A stretch of DNA of 64,000 nt from contig NZ_VFNL01000001.1 of assembly GCF_006715565.1 (NCBI RefSeq), positions 3,508,006-3,572,005 of the forward strand, written 5' to 3'. Each line of letters begins with the position of its first letter. Position 1 is the first letter of the stretch. The position numbers and the translations under genes are program-made. The notes under the pieces were generated by a model. That model was not told where the DNA came from. It ran no database searches and worked only from the letters and a program-made list of their open reading frames with translations. Shown here piece by piece: positions 43,052-52,888 of the stretch. Source of the DNA: Microbacterium sp. SLBN-154 (GTDB lineage: Bacteria > Actinomycetota > Actinomycetes > Actinomycetales > Microbacteriaceae).

Positions 43052-44170
43052 ATGAACGCCACCCCCGCTCTCCGCCGCATCGCGGCAGCCTCACTCCTCG
43101 CCTTCCTGACCCTGGCCTCGCCCGGATTCGCGGCCGCTGCCGAGAACACCTCCGGCACGACCTGGACGCTGTCCCCCGCCGGTCCCGACGGCGCCGACGA
43201 GCGGATCTCCCTCCGACACGTGATGGAACCGGGGGCGACGGTCGACGACCGCGTCGCGCTGACGAACTTCACCCCCGCGCCGGCGACGTTCGCGGTCTAC
43301 GCGAGCGACGGCGTGGTGACCGCAGACGGCAACTTCGATCTCCTCCCTCCCGGCGAGACGCCGGTGGACGCGGGCTCCTGGATCGACATCGGCGCCGTCG
43401 ACGGACAGGACCCCCTGCCCAATGAGCCGCTCACGATCGAGCTTCCCGCGGGCGGTTCGATCGTCATCCCCCTGACGATCACGGTCCCCGAGAACGCCTC
43501 GCCGGGCGACCACCCCGCGGGAGTCGTCGCACAATTCGTCCCCGGAGACGGTGCCGGCGTCGAGATGGCCAGTCGCGTCGGGGTCCGCGCCCATCTGCGG
43601 GTCGACGGTCCCGTCGTCGCGTCGCTCGACGTCGATCGGGTCGAGGCCACCTACGAACCCTCGTGGAACCCCTTCACTCCGGGCACGGTTCACATCGACT
43701 ACACCCTCGGCAATTCGGGGAATGTGCGTCTCGGCGCGTCATCCACTGCCACCATCACCGGTCCGTTCGGCGTGGCCCCCTCCTCGGAGACGGCGTCCAC
43801 GCGGGAGGTCCTGCCCGGACAAGAGGCACGCCTCTCGTCGTCGTTCGAGGTCTGGCCGCTGGTTCTCGGATTCGGCGACGTGGCGGTCACGCCCCAGATC
43901 GTCGGCGAGGACGCCCTCGTCGAGGCGGGCGCGACCCGGACGGCCACTCTCACCGTGTGGACGGTGCCGTGGGCGCAGCTGTGCCTCATCGCGGCCGTCG
44001 GCGCGATGATCATGCTGGCGCTGCGCCTGAGACGTCGATCGGCCGCGCGGATGCAGCGTCGCATCGACGACGCCGTGGCCCAGGCGTTGACCGCCGGCAC
44101 CTCAGAGGGCGAGCACGACGATCAGCGCGCGGGCGGTGCGGTGGAGGCGCGGACGGCGAGCCGGGGGTGA
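43052..44170 (+). CDS. DUF916-type (WxL-interacting) membrane protein
   Basis: A 372-residue exported protein. Signal peptide about 1-32 (ALRRIAAASLLAFLTLASPGFAAAAE). Residues 35-150 match DUF916 (WTLSPAGP, RHVMEPGATVDDRVALTNFTPAPATFAVYASDG), which in Firmicutes binds WxL proteins and peptidoglycan; residues 160-300 form a second beta-sandwich domain. One C-terminal helix (AQLCLIAAVGAMIMLAL) anchors it, with a basic cytoplasmic tail. Sits right after the GH30 gene and could hold that enzyme at the wall (inference). Its 3' end overlaps the convergent LacI gene by 49 bp. Confidence 0.82.
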   Translation: MNATPALRRIAAASLLAFLTLASPGFAAAAENTSGTTWTLSPAGPDGADERISLRHVMEPGATVDDRVALTNFTPAPATFAVYASDGVVTADGNFDLLPPGETPVDAGSWIDIGAVDGQDPLPNEPLTIELPAGGSIVIPLTITVPENASPGDHPAGVVAQFVPGDGAGVEMASRVGVRAHLRVDGPVVASLDVDRVEATYEPSWNPFTPGTVHIDYTLGNSGNVRLGASSTATITGPFGVAPSSETASTREVLPGQEARLSSSFEVWPLVLGFGDVAVTPQIVGEDALVEAGATRTATLTVWTVPWAQLCLIAAVGAMIMLALRLRRRSAARMQRRIDDAVAQALTAGTSEGEHDDQRAGGAVEARTASRG

Positions 44171-45126
44171 AGGGAGCGGTGGATGTCGCTCTCAGGCGTC
44201 CCGCCGCGGGCATCGATACGCTCCAGCAGCAGTTCGACAGCGGCGTCGCCGAGCTCCCGCAGGTCCGCGCCGACACTGGTGAGCGGCGGGGAGGCGAGGC
44301 CCGTCACGAAAGTGTTGTCGAAGCCGACGAGGCTCACCTGATCGGGCACACGGATGCCCGACTCCGACCACTGGGCGAGCATCCCCAGCGCGACGAGATC
44401 GTTGTATGCGACCACCGCGGTGGCGCCCGTTTCCAGCGCCTCGACGGCGACCCGACGCCCGCCCGCGGAGGTGGGCGCGCCGCCGGCGATCTCCACCAGC
44501 GAGAGATCGGGCAGGCCCGCTGCCGCTTCGACGATCCCCCGCGATCGCCGCGCCTGCGACCACGAGGTGGCCGGTCCGCCGACGTAGGCGATGCGGCGGT
44601 GGCCGAGACCGTAGAGGTGCTCGATCGCGGCTCGGCCGGCGGCGGACTCGTCGATCGTCACCGAAGGGGTGGCCGGGCCCACCTCGCCGAGGTCGCGGTT
44701 GATCAGCACGCAGGTGTTCTCGGCCACGACCTCGCTCAGCCGGTCATCGGACAGGCGCGAGGAGACCAGGATCAGACCGTCGATCTGCGAGCGCAGCGCG
44801 CGGATCTCCTCGTCCTCGACGTCGGCGCGCTCCGTCGTGTCAACGACGACGAGACCGTACCCGCGCTCACGCGACATCGCCTGAGCGCCCTTGGTCATCG
44901 ACGAGAAGTACGGGTTCTCGATGTCGGGCACCACGAGCGCGATCACCCCCGTCCGACCGCGACGCAGACTCGCCGCCGCCCTGTTGGGCCGGTATCCCAG
45001 CTCATCGATCGCGGCAAGCACCCGATCGCGCGTGTCACCCGAGACGCGATGGGGCTCGCGGAGCGCGCGCGACACCGTGGCGATCGAGACTCCCGATCGC
45101 GCCGCGACGTCGTGGACGGTCACCAT
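44122..45126 (-). CDS. LacI family transcriptional regulator
   Basis: A 334-residue LacI/GalR repressor. The N-terminal HTH reads VTVHDVAARSGVSIATVSRALREPHRVSGDTRDRVLAAIDELGYRPN, with the hinge helix AAASLRRGRT, then a periplasmic-binding fold (ENPYFSSM, GHRRIAYVGG, VSLVGFDNTFVTGLASPPLTSV). Divergent from uxaC with a LacI-type operator (45209-45220) between them, so it probably represses the xylan and glucuronate genes and is relieved by a sugar or uronate ligand. Starts ATG at 45126, with GAGG upstream. Confidence 0.92.
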   Translation of the reverse strand: MVTVHDVAARSGVSIATVSRALREPHRVSGDTRDRVLAAIDELGYRPNRAAASLRRGRTGVIALVVPDIENPYFSSMTKGAQAMSRERGYGLVVVDTTERADVEDEEIRALRSQIDGLILVSSRLSDDRLSEVVAENTCVLINRDLGEVGPATPSVTIDESAAGRAAIEHLYGLGHRRIAYVGGPATSWSQARRSRGIVEAAAGLPDLSLVEIAGGAPTSAGGRRVAVEALETGATAVVAYNDLVALGMLAQWSESGIRVPDQVSLVGFDNTFVTGLASPPLTSVGADLRELGDAAVELLLERIDARGGTPESDIHRSLHPRLAVRASTAPPAR

Positions 45127-45208
45127 CTCGAACGGGCACCTCGCTTGCGGTTCAGGGTTCCATCATCCCAACCCGCAGTGGCGGAACGCACGATGGACAC
45201 TAGGATAA

Positions 45209-45220
45209 TAACGTTTACAT
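45209..45220 (+). promoter_or_regulatory. LacI-type operator upstream of uxaC
   Basis: TAACGTTTACAT follows a likely -10 box TAGGAT (45201-45206) and precedes the ribosome site AAGGAG. It is in the divergent gap between the LacI gene and uxaC, so it could also allow autoregulation. Confidence 0.7.
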
Positions 45221-45237
45221 ACCCAAGGAGCATTTCC

Positions 45238-46767
45238 ATGCCGGTCCACGGCGGCAACGACGCCCCCTTTTCCCAGCCGCGGCTGCACCCCGATCGCGCC
45301 CTCCCTGCCGACCCCGGAATCCGGGGGATCGCGCGCACCATCCTGGCGCAGACAGCCACGCTTCCGATCGTGTCGATGCACGGCCACGTCGACGCCGAGA
45401 TGCTGGCGCGGGACGAGGCCTTCGCAGATCCGTCGTCGCTGCTCGTGTCCCCCGATCACTATCTGGTCCGCATGCTCGTCTCGCAGTCCACCGCGCCCGG
45501 CCCGGTCCGCGACTCGGGCGTTCGCACCGTCGCCGACCTCGGCGCGGGCGCATCGCGTGGCGCGGTCGTCGAAACGGACCCCCGGGCGATCTGGCGCCGC
45601 TTCTGCGCGGGTTGGGCCGCCCTGCGCGGAACGCCCACACGTTACTGGCTCGAACACGTCCTGACTGAGGTGTTCGAGTCTCCGCGCAAGCCCTCTCCCG
45701 ACACCGCCGACGCACTGTACGACCACATCGCCGATCAGCTCACCCGACCCGAGTTCCGTCCCCGCGCGCTCTTCGAACGGTTCGGCATCGAGGTCCTCGC
45801 AACGACGGACCCGGCGACGTCGGCTCTCGACGCCCACGCCCGGCTGGCGGGCGAAGGTTGGGGCGAACGGGTCATTCCCACCTTCCGCCCCGATCCGCTG
45901 CTCGAGCCCGCCCGTGGTGACTGGGTGCAGCAGCTCGAGGCGCTGAGCGAGAGCGCGGACACCGATGCGCACACCTACGAGGGCTATCTCGCCGCGCTGC
46001 GCGCCCGGCGGCAAGCCTTCCTCGACGCCGGGGCCCGCGCCACCGATCACGGCCACCGGTCGGCGACGATGGCACCGCTCGACCGCGTGGACGCCCGCAG
46101 ACTCTTCGATGCGGCGCGAGCGAGCGAGATCGATGCCGACGCGGCAGCGGCCTTCACCGGACACATGTTGTTCCAGATGGCCGAGATGGCCACCGAAGAC
46201 GGATTGGTCATGCAGCTGCATCCGGGGGTCATGCGCGATCACGATCGCGGTGTCGGCGAGCGATTCGGTCACGACATCGGTTATGACGTCCCGGTTGCGG
46301 GAGAGTTCACCCACGCGCTGCGACCGGCCCTCGAGGCGTTCGGTCACCACGACAACTTCCGCCTGATCGTCTTCACCGTCGACGAGACCCTCTACTCGCG
46401 CGAGCTCGCACCGCTCGCCGGCGTCTACCCGGCGCTGCGCCTCGGCGCACCGTGGTGGTTCCTCGACACACCCGACGCGATGCGTCGGTTCCGCGAGGCG
46501 GTGGGCGACACCGCGGGTCTGCGCAACACCAGCGGCTTCGTCGACGACACGCGGGCCTTCTGCTCGATCCCCGCCCGCCACGACCTATCGCGACGCATCG
46601 ATGCGGGGCATCTCGCACGGCTTGTCGCCGAACACCGTCTCGACCTCGACGAGGCCATGGAGTCCGCGGTGGAACTGGCCTATACACTCCCTCGCGAGAG
46701 TTACCCCGCGCCCCGTCGCGACGACGTCGTGCGGCCCGCTGCCGCGGCGGCCGAGGCTCTGGCGTGA
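45238..46767 (+). CDS. uxaC: Glucuronate isomerase
   Basis: A 509-residue enzyme of the uronate isomerase (amidohydrolase-fold) family. Metal-ligand motif SMHGHVD near residue 43, with later [12 protein letters not shown] and the C-terminal stretch [31 protein letters not shown]. Converts D-glucuronate to D-fructuronate, the first step after removal of glucuronic acid by GH67. ATG 45238 follows AAGGAGCATTTCC. Overlaps the next gene by GTGA; first of the uxaC-manD-GH67 set. Confidence 0.92.
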   Translation: MPVHGGNDAPFSQPRLHPDRALPADPGIRGIARTILAQTATLPIVSMHGHVDAEMLARDEAFADPSSLLVSPDHYLVRMLVSQSTAPGPVRDSGVRTVADLGAGASRGAVVETDPRAIWRRFCAGWAALRGTPTRYWLEHVLTEVFESPRKPSPDTADALYDHIADQLTRPEFRPRALFERFGIEVLATTDPATSALDAHARLAGEGWGERVIPTFRPDPLLEPARGDWVQQLEALSESADTDAHTYEGYLAALRARRQAFLDAGARATDHGHRSATMAPLDRVDARRLFDAARASEIDADAAAAFTGHMLFQMAEMATEDGLVMQLHPGVMRDHDRGVGERFGHDIGYDVPVAGEFTHALRPALEAFGHHDNFRLIVFTVDETLYSRELAPLAGVYPALRLGAPWWFLDTPDAMRRFREAVGDTAGLRNTSGFVDDTRAFCSIPARHDLSRRIDAGHLARLVAEHRLDLDEAMESAVELAYTLPRESYPAPRRDDVVRPAAAAAEALA

Positions 46768-48002
46768 CGGGTGCCGCACGTATCCGCTCGGCCGAGGTGC
46801 TGGTGGCCAGTCCCGCCCGCAACTTCGTCACCCTCCGCGTCACCACCGAGGACGGGGTCGTAGGACTGGGCGACGCCACACTCAACGGCCGTGAGCTCGC
46901 CGTCGCCGCATACCTGCGCGACCACGTCGCTCCCCTGCTCGTCGGTCGCGACGCCCATCGCATCGAGGATGTCTGGCAGCTGCTGTACCGATCGGCCTAC
47001 TGGCGTCGCGGGCCGGTCACCATGAGCGCCGTGGCCGCAGTCGACATGGCGCTGTGGGACATCAAGGGCCGGATGGCGGGGATGCCCGTGTATCAGCTGC
47101 TGGGTGGGGCGTCGCGTGACGGATGCCTCGTCTACGCGCACGCCTCAGGTGCCGATCTCGACGACCTCGGCGACTCCGTGCGCGCCCGCCTCGACGAGGG
47201 CTACCTCGCGGTTCGGCTGCAGGTCGCAGTGCCGGGGATGGGCGGGGGATACGGGGTCGCCTCGTCACGCGCCAGCGGCGGCCGCTACACCTACGAACCG
47301 GCCAAACGGGCAGGTCTCCAGATCGAGGAGGGGTGGGACTCGCGGCGCTACCTGCGGTTCGCCCCCGACCTCTTCTCCTGGGCGCGGGAGGAATTCGGCG
47401 CCGAGGTCATGCTCCTCCACGACGTGCATCACCGGCTGACGCCGATCGAAGCTGCGCGTCTCGGGCGCAGCCTCGAGCCCTTCGACCTGTTCTGGCTGGA
47501 GGACTGCACGCCGGCCGAGAACCAGGAGGCGTTCCGTCTGATCCGGCAGCACACGACCACCCCGCTCGCGGTGGGTGAGGTGCTGAACTCGGTCTGGGAT
47601 TTCCGGACCCTCATCCAGGAGCAGCTCATCGACTACGTTCGCGCGTCGGTCACCCACGCCGGCGGCATCACCCACCTCAAACGCCTGTTCGAGTTCGCCG
47701 CGCAGTATCAGATCAAGTCGGGCAGTCACGGACCCACCGACATCTCCCCCGTCGGGATGGCGGCCGCCCTGCACCTGGGCCTGGCCATCCACAACTTCGG
47801 GATCCAGGAGCACATGGCTCACCACGACCTCACCCACGAGGTGTTCCACACCTCGTACCGGTACGCCGACGGATACCTCCACCCCGGCGATGCGCCGGGG
47901 CTCGGCGTCGAGTATAACGACGACGCCGCACGACGGTTCGCCTACTCACCCGCGCTCCTGCCCGCCGCGCGACTGACCGACGGCACCGTCCATGACTGGT
48001 GA
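46764..48002 (+). CDS. Mannonate dehydratase family protein, enolase superfamily (ManD/RspA)
   Basis: A 412-residue enolase-superfamily enzyme. The barrel metal ligands lie in [12 protein letters not shown] and PLAVGEVLN, and the ManD-like segments [12 protein letters not shown] and [22 protein letters not shown] are present. In the pathway, D-mannonate is dehydrated to 2-keto-3-deoxygluconate. ManD homologues are promiscuous and some are inactive on mannonate, so activity is inferred from gene context (uxaC before it, UxuB-type gene at 57747). GTG start in a GTGA overlap with uxaC. Confidence 0.88.
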   Translation: MTGAARIRSAEVLVASPARNFVTLRVTTEDGVVGLGDATLNGRELAVAAYLRDHVAPLLVGRDAHRIEDVWQLLYRSAYWRRGPVTMSAVAAVDMALWDIKGRMAGMPVYQLLGGASRDGCLVYAHASGADLDDLGDSVRARLDEGYLAVRLQVAVPGMGGGYGVASSRASGGRYTYEPAKRAGLQIEEGWDSRRYLRFAPDLFSWAREEFGAEVMLLHDVHHRLTPIEAARLGRSLEPFDLFWLEDCTPAENQEAFRLIRQHTTTPLAVGEVLNSVWDFRTLIQEQLIDYVRASVTHAGGITHLKRLFEFAAQYQIKSGSHGPTDISPVGMAAALHLGLAIHNFGIQEHMAHHDLTHEVFHTSYRYADGYLHPGDAPGLGVEYNDDAARRFAYSPALLPAARLTDGTVHDW

Positions 48003-48047
48003 GATTCGGGCCCGCAGGCATCCATCCCTGATCAGATCGAGGAAGCA

Positions 48048-50024
48048 ATGACCATCCCCGCACCGCACTCCGAAGCCGTTGCCGACGGGCACCCCATGTG
48101 GCTGCCCGAGGCCGTCACCGGCGAACTCCGAGACCGCACGGTGACCGTCCTCGGCGAGGGAGCGGTGCTCGACACGCTCCGTGCCGAGGTCGCGCGGGCC
48201 GGGATGAGCGAGGTCCGCGCTGACGCCGACCTTCTCATCGCTCCGTTCGACGTGGTCGAAGACGCACCCGAGGGGCTCGGCCCGGAAGCCTTCTTCCACC
48301 GTGTCCGCGAAGGTCGGACCGTGATCGCCTACGGCGGTCCGAACGGCGCCCTCTACGGGTGGTTCCACCATCTGCGCCACCTGGCTCGCGGGGGTGGCGA
48401 GCTGGCGTCCACTCAGGAACCGCTGCATGAGCTGCGGATGCTCGACCATTGGGACAACGTCGCGGTCCATCCCCACATGGGCCAGGTGGAGCGCGGCTAC
48501 GCTGGCGGATCGATCTTCTACGACGACGGCCGTCTCCGTGAGGACCTGTCGCGCGTGGGTGCGTACGCCCGGCTCCTGGCATCCATCGGCATCAACCGCG
48601 TCACGATCAACAACGTCAACGTCGGGCCCCGGGAGGCGCGCCTCCTCACCGACGACCTCGGCACGGTCGAGCGTCTGGCGGCGATCTTCCGCTCCTGGGG
48701 GATTCGCACCCACCTGTCGATCAACTTCGCCTCGCCACTGACGCTGGGAGAACTGGACACCTCCGATCCGCTCGAGCCGGCGGTACAGAGATGGTGGAGG
48801 GATGCCGCGGCCCGCGTCTTCACCCGCATCCCCGACTTCGGCGGTTTTCTGGTGAAGGCCGATTCGGAGGGGCAGCCGGGACCGTACGCGTACGGTCGCG
48901 ACCACGCCGACGGCGCGAACATGCTCGCGCGGGCGGTCGCCCCCTTCGAGGGCCTCGTGCACTGGCGCGCGTTCGTCTACAACCATCGCCAGGACTGGCG
49001 CGACCGCACCACCGACCGAGCGCGCGCCGCCTACGACACCTTCGTTCCCCTCGACGGCCGATTCGACGACAACGTCATCCTGCAGGTGAAATACGGTCCC
49101 CTCGACTTCCAGGTGCGGGAGCCGATCTCACCGGTCATCCCCGGGATGACGCGCACCCGCGTCGCGCTGGAGCTGCAGGTCACTCAGGAGTACACCGGCC
49201 AGCAGCAGCACGCGGTGTATCTCGGACCGCAGTGGAGCGAGATCCTCGCGTTCCGGCCGACGGGGGACGACGCCACCCTCGCCGAGGCGGTGCAGGGCGG
49301 AATCGCAGCCGTCTCGAACGTCGGGTCCGATGACTTCTGGACCGGCCACCCCCTGGCGCAGGCGAACCTCTACGCCTACGGGCGTCTGGCCTGGGATCCG
49401 ACACTCGACCCGGGAACGATCCTGGACGAGTGGATCGCGCTGACGTTCGGAGCCGACGACCAGGTGCGCCGCGGCATCCGCTCGATCCTGGATGATTCGT
49501 GGCGGACCTATGAGATGTACACGGCGCCGCTCGGGGTCTGCTTCATGGTCAGCCCGCTGAACCGCCACTACGGCCCCGATGTCGACGGCTACGAGTACTC
49601 CGCCTGGGGCACCTACCACTTCGCCGATCGCGATGGCGTGGGCGTCGACCGGACCGTGAAGACCGGGACCGGCTTCACCGGTCAGTACTCCGAACCGTGG
49701 GCGAGCCGCTACGAGTCTGTCGACACCGTGCCGGACGAGCTGATCCTCTTCTTCCACCACGTGCCGTACACCCATCGCCTCCACAGCGGGTCGACGGTGA
49801 TCCAGCACATCTACGACACTCACTTCGCGGGCGTCGAGCGGGTCGACGAGATGGCCGTGACCTGGGACGAGCTCGAGGGCCGGGTTCCGTCCGATCTGCA
49901 CCGCCGCGTCGGAGAACGCCTCGCCGAGCAGCGGAGGTCGGCGATCGAGTGGCGCGACCAGATCAACACGTACTTCTGGCGGAAGTCGGGCATCGCCGAC
50001 GAGGCCGGGCGCACGATCTACTGA
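48048..50024 (+). CDS. aguA: Alpha-glucuronidase, GH67
   Basis: A 658-residue GH67 enzyme (family about 680-700). Catalytic residues: acid Glu274 in [11 protein letters not shown] and the base pair Asp353 (GPLDFQ) and Glu381 (VTQEYTGQ). The other GH67 stretches LRMLDHWDN and [10 protein letters not shown] are conserved. No signal peptide: it acts in the cytoplasm on aldouronic acids, removing (4-O-methyl)glucuronic acid from the xylose at the non-reducing end. Ribosome site GAGGAAGC. Same transcript as uxaC-manD; followed by a strong terminator. Confidence 0.95.
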   Translation: MTIPAPHSEAVADGHPMWLPEAVTGELRDRTVTVLGEGAVLDTLRAEVARAGMSEVRADADLLIAPFDVVEDAPEGLGPEAFFHRVREGRTVIAYGGPNGALYGWFHHLRHLARGGGELASTQEPLHELRMLDHWDNVAVHPHMGQVERGYAGGSIFYDDGRLREDLSRVGAYARLLASIGINRVTINNVNVGPREARLLTDDLGTVERLAAIFRSWGIRTHLSINFASPLTLGELDTSDPLEPAVQRWWRDAAARVFTRIPDFGGFLVKADSEGQPGPYAYGRDHADGANMLARAVAPFEGLVHWRAFVYNHRQDWRDRTTDRARAAYDTFVPLDGRFDDNVILQVKYGPLDFQVREPISPVIPGMTRTRVALELQVTQEYTGQQQHAVYLGPQWSEILAFRPTGDDATLAEAVQGGIAAVSNVGSDDFWTGHPLAQANLYAYGRLAWDPTLDPGTILDEWIALTFGADDQVRRGIRSILDDSWRTYEMYTAPLGVCFMVSPLNRHYGPDVDGYEYSAWGTYHFADRDGVGVDRTVKTGTGFTGQYSEPWASRYESVDTVPDELILFFHHVPYTHRLHSGSTVIQHIYDTHFAGVERVDEMAVTWDELEGRVPSDLHRRVGERLAEQRRSAIEWRDQINTYFWRKSGIADEAGRTIY

Positions 50025-50031
50025 CAGCCCT

Positions 50032-50063
50032 CCCCGTGCCGGCTCTTCGGAGCCGGCACGGGG
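50032..50063. terminator. Bidirectional terminator with UUCG loop
   Basis: CCCCGTGCCGGCTC (50032-50045) and GAGCCGGCACGGGG (50050-50063) form a perfect 14-bp stem with a TTCG tetraloop, between the convergent GH67 and DUF624 genes. Confidence 0.85.
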
Positions 50064-50064
50064 G

Positions 50065-50793
50065 TCAGCCGTCGTCCGCGGTGAACCGCTGCGTGACGTC
50101 GGCGACCATCGGCCGGGCGTTTGCGCCCGCGAACGCCGCGAAGACGACCGCGGTGAGCGCCAGCATCCAATCGGACCCGAACGCCACGACTGCTGTCGCC
50201 AGCACCAGGTACGACGCCGAGCCGAGTGTCACGAGCGGCTTGGCGGCCAGGTAGTACAAGGCGAGCCGTGCGATGTCGCGCGCCCGGAATCGGAAGAACG
50301 ACGCGATCATGAGGGCGTGCGACGCCCACAGCGCCACGACGACGAGGAGCACGATCGCGGCGCCGGTGAAGAAGAGGTCGACGCCGGCGGCCGCGCCGAA
50401 GGCCACGGTCGTCCCGAGCACGGTGGCGATCGCGAGCGCGGGGACCCAGACCCAGAGCACATCGCCGAGGTTGCGCGCGTACGCCCGCCAGAACCTCGGC
50501 CAGACGTTCGGCTCCTCCGCCGTCATCCGGGCCGCCATCGTCGACACCGCCGCCGAGAACGCGGGGCCGAGCGGCAGAAGACACAGGGCGTACAGCGGGA
50601 TGTTGCTCGCATCCCGCTCCAGCAGGAGGATCCCTGCGAACCCCGGAGCGGCGGCGAGGAGGAAGCAGCCCTCCACGACGACGTACCAGTAGACGACCGT
50701 CGTCGCGCGCCAGAATGCGCCCTGGCGCGGGTCGGGGGAAGACGCGGATGGGTTCACGCGCTCCATCCTGCCGGGGCTCGTCGGATCGGCCAT
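50065..50793 (-). CDS. DUF624 (YesL-like) membrane protein
   Basis: A 242-residue membrane protein with five to six hydrophobic helices; the region FWRATTVVYWYVVVEGCFLLAAAPGFAGILLLE and PNVWPRFWRAYARNLGDVLWVWVPALA fit the DUF624/YesL family. These genes usually accompany carbohydrate ABC transporter operons of the LplABC type, but their role is unknown. Start overlaps the GH42 stop by one base (TGATG). Last gene of the ABC/GH42 transcript. Confidence 0.85.
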   Translation of the reverse strand: MADPTSPGRMERVNPSASSPDPRQGAFWRATTVVYWYVVVEGCFLLAAAPGFAGILLLERDASNIPLYALCLLPLGPAFSAAVSTMAARMTAEEPNVWPRFWRAYARNLGDVLWVWVPALAIATVLGTTVAFGAAAGVDLFFTGAAIVLLVVVALWASHALMIASFFRFRARDIARLALYYLAAKPLVTLGSASYLVLATAVVAFGSDWMLALTAVVFAAFAGANARPMVADVTQRFTADDG

Positions 50794-52820
50794 CAGTCGA
50801 CCTCGATCACGGCAACGCCGTTGACTCCCAGGCGCAGCGGTGCACCGACGGAGACGACGGCGCCGGTGAGCACATCGGTCCCTTGGAACGGTGAAGCCAC
50901 GTCCACCTCGGCACCGCTGTGGTTGAGCACGAACTCGTAGCGACGTCCGTCGATCTCTCGCGTCGTGTGCTCGAGATCGGGTATGTCGGCGAAGGGGCCG
51001 AGAAGCCCCTGCTCGCTGAGCGCACGCCGGATGACCCAGTCGACCCCGCGCTGATCGAGGCACGTCCCGACGTACCAGGCTGAGCCGTCGCCGATCCGGT
51101 TCCGGGTGACGGCCGGGGTGCCCGCATAGAAGTCCTGCGTGTAGGACCCGATCGGCTCGGCACCTTGAGGGATGACCAGATCGAAGACGAGAGACGCCTC
51201 ACTGCGCACCTCCGGCTCGTCGCCGTGCGAGAGCACCACGGTGTTCGTCTGCGTCGGCGGCAGCGAATCGGTCTCGTCGACCCGCACCCCGACGACCGGG
51301 CCGAGGGGGCCGGGGACATCGGAGAGGAAGGCGTTGTCGTCCTCGTCCACCCGCCCCGACAGCACGGTGGTCACGACCGTGCCACCGCGTCGCACGACCG
51401 CCTCCAGGCGAGCCGCCGTATCGCCCTTCACCATGTGGAGGAAGGGCGCGACGACGACGTCGTACGCGGACAGGTCGGCGGACACCGGAACGACGTCGAG
51501 CACTGCTCCTGCCTGCCACAGGGCCTCGTGATAGAGGACCATCTGCTTCTCGTACCGGACGAATCGGCTCGGGCCGTCGGAGATCTCGAGAGCCCACCAC
51601 GAGTCCCAGTCGAAGAGCACGGCGACCCGGGCAGGCGTCCGTGACCCGAGCAGCCGGTCTCCGATCGCCGCGAGCTCGGCGCCGAGATCGGCGACCTCGC
51701 GGAACGCGCGGGTGTCGGTGCGACCGGCGTGGTTCAGCACCGCACCGTGATACTTCTCCGAGGCCCCCTTGCTGTGGCGCATCTGGAAGAACAGCACAGA
51801 ATCCGAACCATGGGCGACCGCCTGCCACGACCAGAGTCTCATCTGACCGGGACGCTTGACGGGGTTGTAGTCGCGCGTGGACGTCATGGTCGGTGTCTGC
51901 TCCATGAGCCAGAAGGGCTGCCCGCCCTTGATGCCTCTCATGAGCCCGTGGCTGAGAGCCTGCCGCGAGACCGGCGACCCGTCGGTGGGGTAGTTGTCCC
52001 ACGAGGCGAAGTCGAGGTCATCCGCCCACCGGTGGTAGTCGAGATGACGGTAGATCGCCATCATGTTCGTCGTCGCGGGCAGATCCGAGTGGGCGCGGAT
52101 CGCCGCCTTTTCCTCGCGGAAGGAGCGCAGGATGTTGTCGGTGTTGAACCGGTGATAGTCGAGGGTGATGCCCTGGAACGCGGTGTGATCGGGACTCTTC
52201 CAATGTTCCGACAGGATGTTCGGCGGCACGATCTGGTCCCAGTCCGTGAACCGGTGTGACCAGAAGTCCGCGTTCCATGCATCGTTCAGCCGGTCGAGCG
52301 TCCCGTACCGGGCTCGCAGCCACAGACGGAACTCTCCTGCGCACAGATCGCAGTAGCAGAGCCCGCCGTACTCGTTGTTGATATGCCACGCCACGACCGC
52401 GGGGTGATCGGCATACCTCTCTGCGACCCGGGCCGCCATCGCGGTCGCGAGCCGGCGGTAGTTCCGTGAACTGACGCAAGCGTTATGACGCACGCCGTAT
52501 ACGTGGCGGCGTCCCTCGAAGTCGACGCGACACACATCGGGGTACGCCGTCGCCAGCCAGGGCGGCACCGCGGCGGTGCCCGTCGCCAGGCACACCTTCC
52601 GGCCCTCGGCGTGGGCCCGGTCGATGATCCGATCCAGCATGGAGAAGTCGTAGGTCTTTTCGTCGGGTTGGGTACGGGACCACGAGAAGACACCGACAGT
52701 GAGGAGATCGATGCCGGCGAGGTCGAAGGCCCGGTGGTCTTCGTCCCACACCTCTTCGCCCCACTGCTCGGGGTTGTAGTCGCCGCCGTAGGGGATCTTG
52801 CTCAGGGTGGGGAGTGTCAT
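50793..52820 (-). CDS. Beta-galactosidase family glycoside hydrolase, GH42
   Basis: A 675-residue GH42 enzyme. Opening IPYGGDYNPEQW, acid/base Glu150 in NNEYGG, nucleophile Glu307 in FWLMEQTPT. Cysteines at NACVSSRNYR and CYCDLC form the metal site of GH42. The C-terminal beta-galactosidase trimerisation domain (ADLSAYDVVVAPFLHMV) follows. No signal peptide. In a xylan locus it may remove beta-galactosyl or alpha-L-arabinopyranosyl side groups. ATG follows GGAGGAG. Downstream of the solute-binding protein after a 68-nt gap with a hairpin. Confidence 0.9.
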   Translation of the reverse strand: MTLPTLSKIPYGGDYNPEQWGEEVWDEDHRAFDLAGIDLLTVGVFSWSRTQPDEKTYDFSMLDRIIDRAHAEGRKVCLATGTAAVPPWLATAYPDVCRVDFEGRRHVYGVRHNACVSSRNYRRLATAMAARVAERYADHPAVVAWHINNEYGGLCYCDLCAGEFRLWLRARYGTLDRLNDAWNADFWSHRFTDWDQIVPPNILSEHWKSPDHTAFQGITLDYHRFNTDNILRSFREEKAAIRAHSDLPATTNMMAIYRHLDYHRWADDLDFASWDNYPTDGSPVSRQALSHGLMRGIKGGQPFWLMEQTPTMTSTRDYNPVKRPGQMRLWSWQAVAHGSDSVLFFQMRHSKGASEKYHGAVLNHAGRTDTRAFREVADLGAELAAIGDRLLGSRTPARVAVLFDWDSWWALEISDGPSRFVRYEKQMVLYHEALWQAGAVLDVVPVSADLSAYDVVVAPFLHMVKGDTAARLEAVVRRGGTVVTTVLSGRVDEDDNAFLSDVPGPLGPVVGVRVDETDSLPPTQTNTVVLSHGDEPEVRSEASLVFDLVIPQGAEPIGSYTQDFYAGTPAVTRNRIGDGSAWYVGTCLDQRGVDWVIRRALSEQGLLGPFADIPDLEHTTREIDGRRYEFVLNHSGAEVDVASPFQGTDVLTGAVVSVGAPLRLGVNGVAVIEVD

Positions 52821-52841
52821 GGTCACTTTCTCCTCCGTCGA

Positions 52842-52883
52842 CGGCAACGGCCCCGCGCCCGAGCGGACGCGAGGCCGTTGCCG
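52842..52883 (-). terminator. Hairpin after the solute-binding protein gene
   Basis: CGGCAACGGCC (52842-52852) and GGCCGTTGCCG (52873-52883) are an 11-bp perfect inverted repeat. It lies between the substrate-binding protein and the GH42 gene, where such hairpins often keep the binding-protein mRNA more abundant. Confidence 0.65.
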
Positions 52884-52888
52884 GCGGA

